Positions 8,297-16,887 of a stretch of 64,000 nucleotides of DNA are shown here, in pieces. This DNA comes from Winogradskyella wichelsiae. GTDB lineage: Bacteria > Bacteroidota > Bacteroidia > Flavobacteriales > Flavobacteriaceae. Made by a program: the position numbers and the translations under genes. Location of the stretch: positions 248,001 through 312,000 of the forward strand of contig NZ_JABFDJ010000001.1 in NCBI RefSeq assembly GCF_013403925.1, written 5' to 3'. The notes under the pieces are model-generated. The model ran no database searches. It was not told the origin of the DNA and worked only from the letters and a program-made list of their open reading frames with translations. The number at the start of each line of letters is the position of its first letter. Position 1 is the first letter of the stretch.

Positions 8297-9101
8297 TAGA
8301 TTCTTTTAAGAACGCTTTACTTAGTTGAGAAATACGTTCTAAAAGTTGCATTTCCTTACCTTCTTCAAACAAATTATGATCAACACCTTTTTGTTCTACG
8401 TAATCTGTAAATGCTCCAACTTGATCAAGAGGAATATTGAAATTATTATGAATATAATTAACACTATAGGTATCTAAAGCCTGTTTAAAAGGTGTTAATT
8501 CTTGTAGTTTATCTTTCTTTGTTTTTGGCTTTTTAGAGTCCAAATTAACAACTTGTTTTAATAAAAAACCTGCAACATTAACTATATCTAGCATATTGCC
8601 AACGTAAGGATTATACTCATTAAAAGCCAAATTATCTGCTTCTGTTTTATAATCTGCCGAAAATTCGAAATCTTCAATATGATCTAATCCAAAATAAACA
8701 TCATCTAAACTAACATTGTATGTTCTTACATTTTCTAAATCTGCATATAAATTCCCTGTTAAATCAAAGGGTAATAAAACAACCTCATCTAATTTATTAA
8801 CCTCTTCAACAAGAATTACAGTCAATTTTTTAGAAGCAACTATTTTAGCTGTAATAGTAACTTTAAAATCCTCAAACTGAACTGCGCCAAATTCTACAAC
8901 TTCATTGAGACCAACGTTTATTTTAAAGTTTCCGTCTGCATCTGTATAAGTGCCTTTGTTAGAAGAAGAATTATAAACCGCCACTCCTCCTTTTTCGTCT
9001 GCAGACACTACAATCTTACCATCAACAGTGACTCTGTCAATGTCTTGTGCATAAATAGTAAATGAGAAAATCGTAAATAATAAGAGTAGTGTTTTTTTCA
9101 T
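8283..9101 (-). CDS. Carboxypeptidase-like regulatory domain protein (paralogue)
   Basis: The 272-residue exported protein has a signal peptide (1-18, ending TIYAQ). The regulatory-like beta domain runs from VDGKIVVSADEKGGVAVYN through GTYTDADGNFKI to LDEVVLLPF (about residue 112). A helical, Lys- and Asp-rich C-terminal region follows. It is the first gene of the minus-strand operon that continues with its paralogue, the DUF6702 gene and the M1 peptidase gene. The function is unknown; a periplasmic or outer-membrane-associated accessory role is an inference from the signal peptide and context. Confidence 0.78.
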   Translation of the reverse strand: MKKTLLLLFTIFSFTIYAQDIDRVTVDGKIVVSADEKGGVAVYNSSSNKGTYTDADGNFKINVGLNEVVEFGAVQFEDFKVTITAKIVASKKLTVILVEEVNKLDEVVLLPFDLTGNLYADLENVRTYNVSLDDVYFGLDHIEDFEFSADYKTEADNLAFNEYNPYVGNMLDIVNVAGFLLKQVVNLDSKKPKTKKDKLQELTPFKQALDTYSVNYIHNNFNIPLDQVGAFTDYVEQKGVDHNLFEEGKEMQLLERISQLSKAFLKESSEKE

Positions 9102-9183
9102 AATTAAGTTGTTTGACTAAATTTCGGTTTTATTCTTGACTTAGCATAGCTATCCACTAGTAAATATTTGTTAAATGATTAAA

Positions 9184-9214
9184 TTGCCTTTTTAAAAAAG
9201 TTTAATTTTCTTTG
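9184..9214 (+). promoter_or_regulatory. Probable promoter of pepE
   Basis: TTG at 9184-9186, a 20-bp spacer, then TTTCTTTG (9207-9214), which matches TAnnTTTG at 7 of 8 positions. It is 26 bp from the TTG start of pepE. Confidence 0.45.
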
Positions 9215-9240
9215 CAAAATAAAGCTCTAAAACATAAATT

Positions 9241-9948
9241 TTGAAATCAATTATAATAGCGAGCACTTCTACCGTTCATGGAAGTGGTTATTTAGAATAC
9301 CTATTAAAAGAACTCGAAATCCATTTTAAATCTGCGGACACCATTATTTTTGTGCCGTATGCAAGGCCTGGGGGCATATCTCATGATGCGTATACAGAGA
9401 CTGCTGCAAAAGCATTTGCTAAAATTGGAAAAACAGTAAAAGGGCTTCACGAATTTGATAACGCAGAAGAAGCCATAAAAAAGGCACAAGGTATTTTTGT
9501 TGGTGGCGGAAACACCTTTGTTTTGGTGTCTCAACTTTATAAAAACAATGTACTATTACCTATTAAAGATGCTGTAAAAAATGGAACACCTTATTTAGGC
9601 ACAAGTGCAGGTAGTAATATTTGTGGCTTAACGATGAATACAACTAATGATATGCCCATAATATATCCTCCTAGTTTTAAAACCTTGGGATTAGTGCCTT
9701 TTAATATAAATCCTCATTATTTAGATCCTATTGAAGGCAGTACACATATGGGAGAAACTAGAGAAACTAGAATTAAAGAGTTTCATGCCTATAATAGCCA
9801 ACCAGTTATTGGTATTAGAGAAGGGAGCTGGATTGAAGTAAAAGATGACAAATTAACATTGAGAGGAACTTTAGAAGCCCGTATTTTTGAGTATAACAAA
9901 GCTCCTTATGAAATAGCAACGAATTCGGATCTTGATTTTTTAAAATAA
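9241..9948 (+). CDS. pepE: Dipeptidase E (S51 alpha-aspartyl dipeptidase)
   Basis: The 235-residue protein has the length and motifs of peptidase E, a cytoplasmic serine dipeptidase specific for N-terminal aspartate. The nucleophile is Ser122 in LGTSAGSN, with Asp137 (TNDMP) and His159 (NPHYLDP). These match the E. coli Ser120/Asp135/His157 set with a constant offset of two. GGGNTF (88-93) is another family signature. The best start is a TTG codon at 9241, since translation from here gives the family N terminus and no ATG lies nearby. The gene stands alone between the divergent minus-strand operon and a convergent GNAT gene. Confidence 0.93.
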   Translation: MKSIIIASTSTVHGSGYLEYLLKELEIHFKSADTIIFVPYARPGGISHDAYTETAAKAFAKIGKTVKGLHEFDNAEEAIKKAQGIFVGGGNTFVLVSQLYKNNVLLPIKDAVKNGTPYLGTSAGSNICGLTMNTTNDMPIIYPPSFKTLGLVPFNINPHYLDPIEGSTHMGETRETRIKEFHAYNSQPVIGIREGSWIEVKDDKLTLRGTLEARIFEYNKAPYEIATNSDLDFLK

Positions 9949-9949
9949 G

Positions 9950-10375
9950 TTAAATTTTCTTTAGAAAATGATAACCTAAAACTTGAAACCCTTCATTATA
10001 ATAAAATTTATGTGAAGGGTAATTTTGTACATAGGTATTCAGTTCAACCGCATTGCAACCTTTACTTTTTACATAAGTATTAATCCAAGCCATAAATTGC
10101 TTTCCTAAACCACTGCCTCTATATTCGGATTTAATATAAACATGATCCAGTTCTACTGACTTCCCCATATAGTGGCGTGTACAAAACCACATACCAGCAA
10201 CTCCAATAATAACTTCTTCATCTGTAATAACGGCGCATTCGTAGTTTTGATCTTTCATTTCATTAAAACGAGATTTCAAGACATCTAAACTAATCTTAGC
10301 ATTATTAAGTTCGTAAACTAAAGGAACAATTTTCTCCAATGCTTCATTCGAAAGAATTCTAAACTGATAATTCAT
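9950..10375 (-). CDS. GNAT family N-acetyltransferase
   Basis: The 141-residue protein has the GNAT fold: beta strands, then the acetyl-CoA pyrophosphate loop RGSGLGK at residues 86-92, preceded by LDHVYIKSEY and followed by the motif B region NAVELNTYVQNYPSHKFY, with a Tyr near the C terminus (YYNEGF) that often acts as general acid. It transfers an acetyl group from acetyl-CoA to an unknown amine substrate in the cytoplasm. Its stop lies one base from that of pepE; the two genes converge with no visible terminator between them. Confidence 0.85.
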   Translation of the reverse strand: MNYQFRILSNEALEKIVPLVYELNNAKISLDVLKSRFNEMKDQNYECAVITDEEVIIGVAGMWFCTRHYMGKSVELDHVYIKSEYRGSGLGKQFMAWINTYVKSKGCNAVELNTYVQNYPSHKFYYNEGFQVLGYHFLKKI

Positions 10376-10463
10376 AAGGTATAAATAAAAGGATAAAAGT
10401 AAATCTTTTCTAGCCTTCTTTTATAACTCTAGCCTGTAACTGATGTTAAAATAGTTGTAAAAT

Positions 10464-10492
10464 ATAAAAAGCGCCCTTTGGACGCTTTTTAA
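10464..10492 (-). terminator. Terminator after the ankyrin gene
   Basis: AAAAAGCGCCC / GGACGCTTTTT forms a stem with one G-T wobble and a 3-nt loop. The T-run on the minus strand follows the ankyrin gene. Confidence 0.7.
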
Positions 10493-10529
10493 CTGACTAA
10501 CTTAAATTTTTGTCTACTCCTAGACGTTT

Positions 10530-10916
10530 TTATTTTTTAAATCGCTTAAGAAACATTTCAGCATCTTTAGCATTAGATTTTTCTGCATATCTTACTGCTG
10601 TAATCCCCTTATCACAAGATTCGTGAATTTCCGAACCTGCTGTTATTAAAGCTTTAATAATTTCTACACGGTTATATTTTGCAGCGTAATGTATGGGCAT
10701 CATACCATTTGATTTTGCATTAACGTCTGCCCCATTTTTAATAAGCCCATTGACCTCCTCTAAATTCCCCATTGCAACAGCTTTACACAAAGCGCTAACT
10801 TCAACTGTTTTAATAATAACTTCATTTGTTTTTGATGTTAATAAGCCATTAGATGCATTTAAATTTGAAACCGAAAACCCTAATGCTAAGGCTAATAATA
10901 TTACTGATTTTTTCAT
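10530..10916 (-). CDS. Small exported ankyrin-repeat protein
   Basis: The 128-residue protein has a signal peptide (about 1-21, ending SNLNAS) and about two and a half ankyrin repeats: LCKAVAMGNLEEVNGLIKNG, then MMPIHYAAKYNRVEIIKAL, then KGITAVRYAEKSNAKDAEM. Ankyrin repeats bind other proteins and carry no catalytic role. Export suggests a periplasmic partner, which is not identifiable here. It is a single gene with its own terminator, divergent from gpmI across a 263-bp gap. Confidence 0.85.
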   Translation of the reverse strand: MKKSVILLALALGFSVSNLNASNGLLTSKTNEVIIKTVEVSALCKAVAMGNLEEVNGLIKNGADVNAKSNGMMPIHYAAKYNRVEIIKALITAGSEIHESCDKGITAVRYAEKSNAKDAEMFLKRFKK

Positions 10917-11130
10917 GATGAAAGATTTTAATTTAATTGATTTGTTTTTTGATTATACTAAATAGACGACATATCTCTTAAAATGTTACACTTTAAAATA
11001 GTTGATAACCATTTTTTAACACTTTGGATATTAATTTGTTAACATTATCACAAAAATCAACATGAAGTTGATCAGCTAATTATAAAAACATAAAATAGAG
11101 TTAACATGCCAAATTTTTTCTTGTTACAGA

Positions 11131-11160
11131 TTTGTTGTAGCGTTGTAAGTGTTATCTTTG
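11131..11160 (+). promoter_or_regulatory. Promoter of gpmI
   Basis: TTTG at 11131-11134, an 18-bp spacer, and TATCTTTG at 11153-11160, a full match to the Bacteroidota primary-sigma consensus. It is 19 bp from the gpmI ATG. Confidence 0.75.
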
Positions 11161-11179
11161 AGGAACAAATTTTATACAA

Positions 11180-12697
11180 ATGAACAAGAAGGTTATTTTA
11201 ATGATTTTAGACGGTTGGGGAAAATCTCCTGATCCTAAAGTTTCGGCTATAGACAATGCACAAACTCCATTTATTGATTCGCTTTATACAAAGTATCCAA
11301 GCGCTAGTTTAAGGACCGATGGTTTACATGTTGGTTTACCTGAAGGGCAAATGGGAAATAGTGAAGTTGGACACATGAATTTAGGTGCCGGACGCATTGT
11401 ATATCAAGATTTGGTGAAAATTAATCTTGCCGTTGAAAATAAAACATTACGCGAAGAGCCCGTTTTAAAGACAGCTTTTGAATATGCGAAAACTAATAAT
11501 AAAAATGTTCACCTATTAGGTTTAGTAAGTAATGGTGGTGTTCATTCTCACATTAATCATCTTTTTGGATTGCTTGATGCTACTCACGATTATGGTTTAG
11601 ATAATGTATTTGTGCACGCTTTTACAGATGGTAGAGATGTAGATCCTAAATCTGGAGCTGGTTTTATTTCGGACTTAGAAAACCATTTAGAAAATAATTC
11701 TGCAAAAATAGCAACCGTTACAGGTCGTTACTATGCAATGGACAGAGACAAACGTTGGGAACGTGTAAAATTAACTTATGATGCTCTAGTAAGTGCTGAA
11801 GGTGATAAAACGCAAGATCTCGTAAAGGCTATTAAAGATAATTATGAAAATGATGTAACCGATGAGTTTATAAAACCATTGATTGCAACAGATAAAAATA
11901 ACGAACCTTTAGCAACGATTAAGGAAGACGATGTGGTTATATTCTTTAACTTTAGAACAGATCGTGGACGTCAATTAACTGAAGTATTATCTCAAAATGA
12001 TTTTCATGAGTTTAACATGCACAAATTAAACCTGCACTATGTAACGCTAACAAATTACGATGATAAGTACAAAGGGATCAATGTTGTTTTTAATAAGGAT
12101 AACCTACAAGAAACTTTAGGTGAAGTTTTAGAAAAACACAATAAGAAGCAAATTAGAATTGCTGAAACAGAAAAATATCCTCACGTCACATTTTTCTTTT
12201 CTGGCGGACAAGAAAAACCTTTTGAAGGCGAAACTAGAATTTTAAGAAATTCCCCTAAAGTAGCAACCTACGATTTAAAGCCCGAAATGAGTGCTTACGA
12301 ATTACGCGACGCTTTAGTGCCGGAATTAGAAAAAGGTGAAGTAGATTTTGTATGTCTTAATTTTGCCAATGGAGATATGGTTGGTCATACAGGTGTTATG
12401 GAAGCAGCAATCCAAGCTTGTGAACATGTTGACAAATGTGTAACTGATGTTGTAAACACAGCTTTAGATAATGGCTATACAACTATTTTAATTGCTGATC
12501 ACGGCAATTGTGAAACAATGATAAATCCTGATGGATCACCAAACACAGCCCATACTACTAACCCTGTGCCTATTATTTTAATCGATAAAGACTTAAAAAA
12601 TATTAAAGATGGAGTTTTAGGCGATATAGCACCAACAATCTTAAAATTATTAGATATACCTCAACCAAAAGCAATGACGCAGCACAGTCTTGTGTAG
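11180..12697 (+). CDS. gpmI: 2,3-bisphosphoglycerate-independent phosphoglycerate mutase
   Basis: The 505-residue protein has the normal length for iPGM. It opens with MILDGWG (metal-binding Asp11) and carries the nucleophile Ser61 in QMGNSEVGHMNLGAGR. The phosphatase-domain metal sites NFANGDMVGHTG and IADHGNCETM lie near the C terminus. It interconverts 3- and 2-phosphoglycerate in glycolysis and gluconeogenesis in the cytoplasm, using a phosphoserine intermediate and two Mn2+ ions. A consensus promoter sits just upstream. The next gene begins 46 bp after the stop and has its own weak -7 box. Confidence 0.97.
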   Translation: MNKKVILMILDGWGKSPDPKVSAIDNAQTPFIDSLYTKYPSASLRTDGLHVGLPEGQMGNSEVGHMNLGAGRIVYQDLVKINLAVENKTLREEPVLKTAFEYAKTNNKNVHLLGLVSNGGVHSHINHLFGLLDATHDYGLDNVFVHAFTDGRDVDPKSGAGFISDLENHLENNSAKIATVTGRYYAMDRDKRWERVKLTYDALVSAEGDKTQDLVKAIKDNYENDVTDEFIKPLIATDKNNEPLATIKEDDVVIFFNFRTDRGRQLTEVLSQNDFHEFNMHKLNLHYVTLTNYDDKYKGINVVFNKDNLQETLGEVLEKHNKKQIRIAETEKYPHVTFFFSGGQEKPFEGETRILRNSPKVATYDLKPEMSAYELRDALVPELEKGEVDFVCLNFANGDMVGHTGVMEAAIQACEHVDKCVTDVVNTALDNGYTTILIADHGNCETMINPDGSPNTAHTTNPVPIILIDKDLKNIKDGVLGDIAPTILKLLDIPQPKAMTQHSLV

Positions 12698-12721
12698 TAC
12701 CTTTATTTAATATTGTACCTT

Positions 12722-12729
12722 TACTTTTG
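12722..12729 (+). promoter_or_regulatory. -7 box before the HAD-like hydrolase
   Basis: TACTTTTG matches TAnnTTTG and lies 14 bp before the ATG at 12744. No -33 TTG at proper spacing. Its position argues against the in-frame TTG at 12732 as the start codon. Confidence 0.45.
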
Positions 12730-12743
12730 AATTGAATTATAGC

Positions 12744-13142
12744 ATGAATTTTCACAATAAATTAATTATAGCCGTAGATTTTGATGGCACTATAGTAGAT
12801 GATGCCTATCCTAAAATTGGTAAAACACGCATATTTGCTTTTGAAACCTTAAAACGTCTTCAAGAAGATGGACACCGATTAATTCTGTGGACTTATAGAT
12901 GTGGCATAAAACTGCAAGAAGCGGTAGATTTTTGTAAAGAAAACGGCATAGAATTCTATGCCGTAAATGCTAGTTTCCCTGAAGAAAAATTCGACAATAA
13001 AAGAAGTCGAAAAATCCATGCAGACTTATTTATAGATGATAGAAATATAGGGGGAATTCTAGGTTGGGGAGAAGTTTATCAACTGATCACCAACGAAGAA
13101 CCCAAAATCACAACTCCCCCTAAAAAATGGTGGCAGTTTTAA
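12744..13142 (+). CDS. HAD-like hydrolase (BT0820-type phosphatase-like)
   Basis: Starting at the ATG at 12744 the product is 132 residues. The HAD signature IIAVDFDGTIVDD (8-20) provides nucleophile Asp12 and acid/base Asp14, and HADLFIDDRNIGG near residue 97 provides the C-terminal acidic pair. The fold is compact, with no large cap, as in the BT0820-type hydrolases of Bacteroidota. It probably hydrolyses a phosphate ester in the cytoplasm; the substrate is unknown. An upstream in-frame TTG (12732) would add four residues but falls immediately after a promoter box, so the ATG is preferred. It converges with the CoA-transferase gene with no gap. Confidence 0.82.
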   Translation: MNFHNKLIIAVDFDGTIVDDAYPKIGKTRIFAFETLKRLQEDGHRLILWTYRCGIKLQEAVDFCKENGIEFYAVNASFPEEKFDNKRSRKIHADLFIDDRNIGGILGWGEVYQLITNEEPKITTPPKKWWQF

Positions 13143-14411
13143 TTACTTTATCATATCGTAGTAAGCTCTATCAATAGCTTCTCTATGATCTGGATGTGCA
13201 ATTTCAACTAATGCCTTCGCTCTATTCTGAATTGTTTTACCATACAAATTTGCAATTCCATATTCAGTGACCACATAATGTACATGAGCTCTAGATGTTA
13301 CAACTCCCGCACCTGGTTTTAATACTGGTACAATTCTACTTATGCCACTTTTAGTCACCGATGGTAATGCAATAATGGCTTTACCTCCCTGACTTAATGA
13401 AGCTCCTCTAATAAAATCCATTTGCCCTCCAACTCCTGAATACATATTAGAACCAATAGAATCTGCACAAACTTGCCCTGTTAAATCAATCTCAATAGCC
13501 GAATTTATAGCCACCATTTTTGGATTCTGCTTAATATAAGCAGTATTATTAGTATAATTTGACGCGCGCATTTCTACAAACGGATTATCATCTACATAAT
13601 CATATAATCGCTTAGAACCAATTAAGAAAGTAGATAACGCACGTCCACGGTTAATTTTTTTATAATTCCCTGTAATTACATTACTAAGTATTAAATCGAT
13701 AACACCATCTGAGAACATCTCAGTATGTAACCCTAAATCTTTATGGTTGGTTAAACGTGTTAAAACTGCATTAGGAATAGAACCAATTCCCATTTGTAAG
13801 GTACTTCTGTCTTCTATTAAACTGGCTACGTGGTTTCCTATTTCACTTTCAATAGCGCTAGGCTCTGCCATATGATGTTCAGGAAGCGTCTCATCAACTT
13901 CAACAAAATAATCAATTTCAGAAACGTGAAGAATACCTGCACCGTGCGTTCTTGGCATCTGAGGATTCACCTGAGCAATAACAATCTTTGCATTATCTAT
14001 AGCAGCCAAAGTAGCCTCTACAGAAACGCCCAATGAACAATAACCATGACGATCAGGAACAGACACATGAATCAATACCACATCAATGTCTAAAATACGT
14101 TGCTGAAAAAGTCGTGGTAATTCACTTAAAAAAACTGGTGTATAAGAACCATTTCCGGCTTTCAGCGTATGTCTAACATTTTTACCAATAAAAAAGGAAT
14201 TAACATGAAAGCTATCTCTATATTTAGGATCTGCATATGGTGCTACACCTTCGGTATGTAAATGACACACTTCAACATTTCTAAGCTCTTCATGTCTTGC
14301 GGACAATGCTTTAACTAACGATTGAGGCGCTGCTGCAGCGGCTTGAATATAAACACGATCATTAGACTTTACAACTCTTAAGGCTTCTTCTGCGGTAACG
14401 GTTTTGTACAT
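13143..14411 (-). CDS. Acetyl-CoA hydrolase/transferase family protein (4-hydroxybutyrate CoA-transferase-like)
   Basis: The 422-residue protein matches family I CoA-transferases of the acetyl-CoA hydrolase/4-hydroxybutyrate CoA-transferase group. The catalytic glutamate that forms the glutamyl-CoA thioester is Glu231 in GLHTEMFSDGV, preceded by the glycine-rich MGIGSIPNAV. GVGGQMDFIRGA and VVTEYGIANLYGKT are the C-terminal signatures. It moves CoA between an acyl-CoA and a carboxylic acid such as acetate or butyrate derivatives in the cytoplasm; the exact pair cannot be read from sequence. It is a stand-alone minus-strand gene. The name 4-hydroxybutyrate transferase is the family label, not a demonstrated activity. 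Confidence 0.88.
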   Translation of the reverse strand: MYKTVTAEEALRVVKSNDRVYIQAAAAAPQSLVKALSARHEELRNVEVCHLHTEGVAPYADPKYRDSFHVNSFFIGKNVRHTLKAGNGSYTPVFLSELPRLFQQRILDIDVVLIHVSVPDRHGYCSLGVSVEATLAAIDNAKIVIAQVNPQMPRTHGAGILHVSEIDYFVEVDETLPEHHMAEPSAIESEIGNHVASLIEDRSTLQMGIGSIPNAVLTRLTNHKDLGLHTEMFSDGVIDLILSNVITGNYKKINRGRALSTFLIGSKRLYDYVDDNPFVEMRASNYTNNTAYIKQNPKMVAINSAIEIDLTGQVCADSIGSNMYSGVGGQMDFIRGASLSQGGKAIIALPSVTKSGISRIVPVLKPGAGVVTSRAHVHYVVTEYGIANLYGKTIQNRAKALVEIAHPDHREAIDRAYYDMIK

Positions 14412-14740
14412 AATAATTATATTTTATATTACAAATTTAGAGTAGAAAACGCTCCTATAAACTGTTATTTATCATGTTTTAAAAAAAAATTAATAATTTA
14501 TGAATTAAATGCTTGATAAGATTAAACTACAGCAGTAGAATGTTTTAGTAACAAGCCTTCTAATCCTAGATCTGTCCATTTAATGGAGCTTCAAGTTTTT
14601 ATAAAAGAAAACAACTCTGATAGATCATCTTTTCAGTTTTCACCTTTTTTTATCAATGCGAAAAAAACCAGAGATTCTTTCGCTGTATTTTCTAACAAGA
14701 AATACGGAATACCTATCTTTGTAATTCAATATTACGAATC
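14412..14740. other. Intergenic region between CoA-transferase gene and map
   Basis: This 329-bp divergent gap holds the map -7 box (14714-14721) and an unusual plus-strand open frame without stop from 14526 to 14741. Within it, an ATG at 14583 would give a 53-residue peptide whose TGA overlaps the map ATG as ATGA. I do not recognise the peptide and treat it as a weak candidate. No RNA gene or repeat was seen. Confidence 0.4.
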
Positions 14741-14744
14741 ATGA
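14583..14744 (+). CDS. Possible small upstream ORF overlapping map start (weak)
   Basis: An ATG-started 53-codon frame ends with TGA at 14742-14744, overlapping the map start codon by four bases. The peptide is rich in Phe, Ser, Asn and Lys, with no signal peptide and no known motif. The map -7 box lies inside it, which argues that map is transcribed without it. It may be chance or the remnant of a gene; the overlap geometry is the only positive sign. Confidence 0.2.
   Translation: MELQVFIKENNSDRSSFQFSPFFINAKKTRDSFAVFSNKKYGIPIFVIQYYES
14714..14721 (+). promoter_or_regulatory. -7 box of map
   Basis: TATCTTTG, an exact match to TAnnTTTG, 19 bp before the map ATG. No clear TTG at -33. Confidence 0.55.
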
Positions 14745-15559
14745 TTATAGTAAAAACAGCAGAAGAAATTGAATTGATGCGTATCAGCGCACTTATCGTA
14801 TCTAAAACTTTGGGTATGTTAGCAAAAGAAACCAAAGAAGGTGTGACCACCAATCATTTGGATAAAATTGCAGAAGAATACATAAGGGATATGGGTGCAA
14901 TCCCTGGTTTCAAAGGCCTTTACGATTGTCCGTCTACCTTATTGTGTAGTGTAAATGATGCCGTAGTACATGGCTTACCTACAGATATTCCGTTAAAAGA
15001 TGGAGATATTGTTTCAATAGATTGTGGTTCTATAATGAATGGTTTCTATGGGGATCATGCTTATACTTTTGAGATTGGAAATGTAGCTGAAGAAACTAAA
15101 AAATTAATTCAGACTACTAAAGAATCGCTTTACAAAGGTATTGAGCAATTAAAAATTGGTAACAGAGTTGGTGATGTTGGTTATGCCATTCAACAATACA
15201 CTGAAGAACAAGGCTATGGTGTTGTTAGAGAATTAGTGGGGCATGGACTAGGTAGAAAAATGCATGAAGATCCGGAGATGCCTAACTATGGTAAAAGAGG
15301 TCGTGGTAAAAAGTTTATTGAAGGAATGGTGGTGGCCATTGAACCTATGATTAACTTAGGAACACATAAAATAAAACAACTTAGTGACGGTTGGACGATT
15401 GTAACCCAAGACGGAAAACCGAGTGTCCATTTTGAACACGATGTGGCCCTTGTTGATGGTAAGCCAGAAATACTTTCTACGTTTGCTTATGTACACCAAG
15501 CTCTAGGCATAACGTCTACTGAAGAAGATTCATTTAGAAAAAACGCGTTAGTTCTTTAA
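14741..15559 (+). CDS. map: Type I methionyl aminopeptidase
   Basis: The 272-residue protein has all type I MetAP residues: His77 (VVHGLP), metal ligands Asp94, Asp105, His168 (VGHGLGRKMHE), Glu201 (AIEPM) and Glu232 (HFEHDV), each offset by a constant two or three positions from E. coli Map. It removes the initiator methionine from nascent proteins in the cytoplasm using a dinuclear metal site. The DUF3050 gene follows by 9 bp in the same direction and may share the transcript. A -7 box lies 19 bp upstream of the ATG. Confidence 0.97.
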   Translation: MIIVKTAEEIELMRISALIVSKTLGMLAKETKEGVTTNHLDKIAEEYIRDMGAIPGFKGLYDCPSTLLCSVNDAVVHGLPTDIPLKDGDIVSIDCGSIMNGFYGDHAYTFEIGNVAEETKKLIQTTKESLYKGIEQLKIGNRVGDVGYAIQQYTEEQGYGVVRELVGHGLGRKMHEDPEMPNYGKRGRGKKFIEGMVVAIEPMINLGTHKIKQLSDGWTIVTQDGKPSVHFEHDVALVDGKPEILSTFAYVHQALGITSTEEDSFRKNALVL

Positions 15560-15568
15560 AAAGCAGCC

Positions 15569-16342
15569 ATGACAGTTAAATATTTAGAAACAGAGTTAAC
15601 AAGCTTAAGAACTGAACTTAATAACCATAAACTATATAGTGCTTTAGCTTCTATTGAAGATATAAAGATTTTTATGGAGCAACATGTGTTTGCCGTTTGG
15701 GATTTTATGTCCTTGTTAAAAGCACTTCAAAATCAATTAACAAATACTACAGTACCTTGGACTCCTGTTAAAAATCCATCGACCGCTCGTTTTATTAACG
15801 AAATTGTACTGGGTGAAGAAAGTGATATTAATGAATTAGGAGAACCTAAAAGTCACTATGAAATGTATTTGGAGGCTATGGATCAAATTGAAGCGAGTAC
15901 CACGCAAATTGAAAATTTTGTATGTCATATTCAAAATGGTTTTTCAGTTAAAAACACAGCGACTAAAGTGGAGTTAAATACAGAAACTTCAAAATTTGTA
16001 GACTTTACTTTTGATGTTATTGCAACTAACGAACCTCATAAAATTGCTTCGGCTTTTACATTTGGACGTGAAGATGTGATTCCGGATATGTTTTTTCAAA
16101 TTATAAACCAATCTAAAACTAGCGACAATACGTATAGTAAATTAACCTACTATTTAAAACGTCATATAGAGTTAGATGGTGACGAGCATGGACCACTTTC
16201 TTTAAAAATGATTGAAGAATTATGTGGTAATGATCAGCAAAAATGGAATGAGGTTTTAGAAGTTGCTAAAGAAGCTTTACAGCATAGAATTGCGCTTTGG
16301 GATGGTATTTATAATTTAATTTCGAGCCAAGTAGATGCTTAG
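15569..16342 (+). CDS. DUF3050 domain-containing protein (haem-oxygenase-like fold)
   Basis: The 257-residue protein carries the family's hallmark [16 protein letters not shown] at residues 35-50, followed by [11 protein letters not shown], a cluster of acidic and His residues ([10 protein letters not shown]), and [15 protein letters not shown] near the C terminus. The conserved His and Glu/Asp pattern resembles helical haem-oxygenase-like diiron proteins, so a metal-dependent oxidase role is possible but unproven. It is cytosolic (no signal peptide or membrane helix) and probably co-transcribed with map. Function unknown. Confidence 0.8.
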   Translation: MTVKYLETELTSLRTELNNHKLYSALASIEDIKIFMEQHVFAVWDFMSLLKALQNQLTNTTVPWTPVKNPSTARFINEIVLGEESDINELGEPKSHYEMYLEAMDQIEASTTQIENFVCHIQNGFSVKNTATKVELNTETSKFVDFTFDVIATNEPHKIASAFTFGREDVIPDMFFQIINQSKTSDNTYSKLTYYLKRHIELDGDEHGPLSLKMIEELCGNDQQKWNEVLEVAKEALQHRIALWDGIYNLISSQVDA

Positions 16343-16397
16343 CTATTTTTATTTATTAATATAATTTTCATTGAGTTAACTTGTATTAATTATTTAA

Positions 16398-16424
16398 CAG
16401 AGATACTTAGAGGTTACACAGAGG
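16398..16424 (+). repeat. Left imperfect inverted repeat flanking the GxxExxY gene
   Basis: The 27-bp segment begins CAGAGATACTTAGAGG and ends TTACACAGAGG. The reverse complement of 16843-16868 is closely similar (AGAGATTCACAAAGTTTC..., ending GCAGAGG). The two lie 34 bp before the ATG and over the last codons of the gene. Confidence 0.6.
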
Positions 16425-16458
16425 TGCCCGGAGAGAGTTTTTTGTTCAATTAAAATAT

Positions 16459-16872
16459 ATGGTTTACAATAAGATTACAGAAAATATTATTGGAGCAGCC
16501 ATTGAAGTGCTTAAAGCTCTTGGGCCAGGATTGTTAGAATCTGCTTATCAAGAATGCTTGTTTTATGAATTAAAAAAAATGGGATATTCAGTGCAAAAAG
16601 AAATTACTCAACCCATTACTTACAAGGACATAACACGAGATCACGGCTACAGAATTGATTTGTTAGTCGAAAATAGTATTGTTATTGAGCTCAAAACAGT
16701 TGAAAAATTCACAGATGTTCATACGGCTCAAATATTGACTTACATGAAATTAGGAAATTACCCTATTGGACTATTACTCAATTTCAAAACTAAACTTTTA
16801 AAAAATGGCATAAAAAAGATTCATCAATACTATCACGTAAACCCTCTGCGAAACTTTGTGAATCTCTTTTAG
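16459..16872 (+). CDS. GxxExxY family protein (PD-(D/E)XK nuclease-like)
   Basis: The 137-residue protein has the family-naming motif GLLESAY (Gly24, Glu27, Tyr30), preceded by IIGAAIEVLKALGPG. A second block, YRIDLLVENSIVIELKT, places Asp67, Glu77 and Lys79 in the D-x(9)-E-x-K spacing of PD-(D/E)XK nucleases. Activity is therefore plausible but not shown, and the cellular role is unknown. These genes are scattered singly through genomes, and in some bacteria relatives sit in rRNA intervening sequences. Here the gene lies between imperfect inverted repeats, the right one inside its own 3' end, which suggests a small mobile unit. The flanking genes are unrelated. Confidence 0.87.
   Translation: MVYNKITENIIGAAIEVLKALGPGLLESAYQECLFYELKKMGYSVQKEITQPITYKDITRDHGYRIDLLVENSIVIELKTVEKFTDVHTAQILTYMKLGNYPIGLLLNFKTKLLKNGIKKIHQYYHVNPLRNFVNLF
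16843..16868 (-). repeat. Right imperfect inverted repeat flanking the GxxExxY gene
   Basis: CCTCTGCGAAACTTTGTG followed by AATCTCTT is the inverted partner of 16398-16424 and encodes the last residues of the GxxExxY protein. Confidence 0.6.
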
Positions 16873-16887
16873 TTCTGAGTAATAAAA

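Noticed and set aside
8283..9101. TonB-dependent receptor fragments in the two carboxypeptidase-regulatory-like genes
   Set aside because: Both frames are complete with signal peptide and stop, and neither has a plug or barrel region; they are not truncated receptors.
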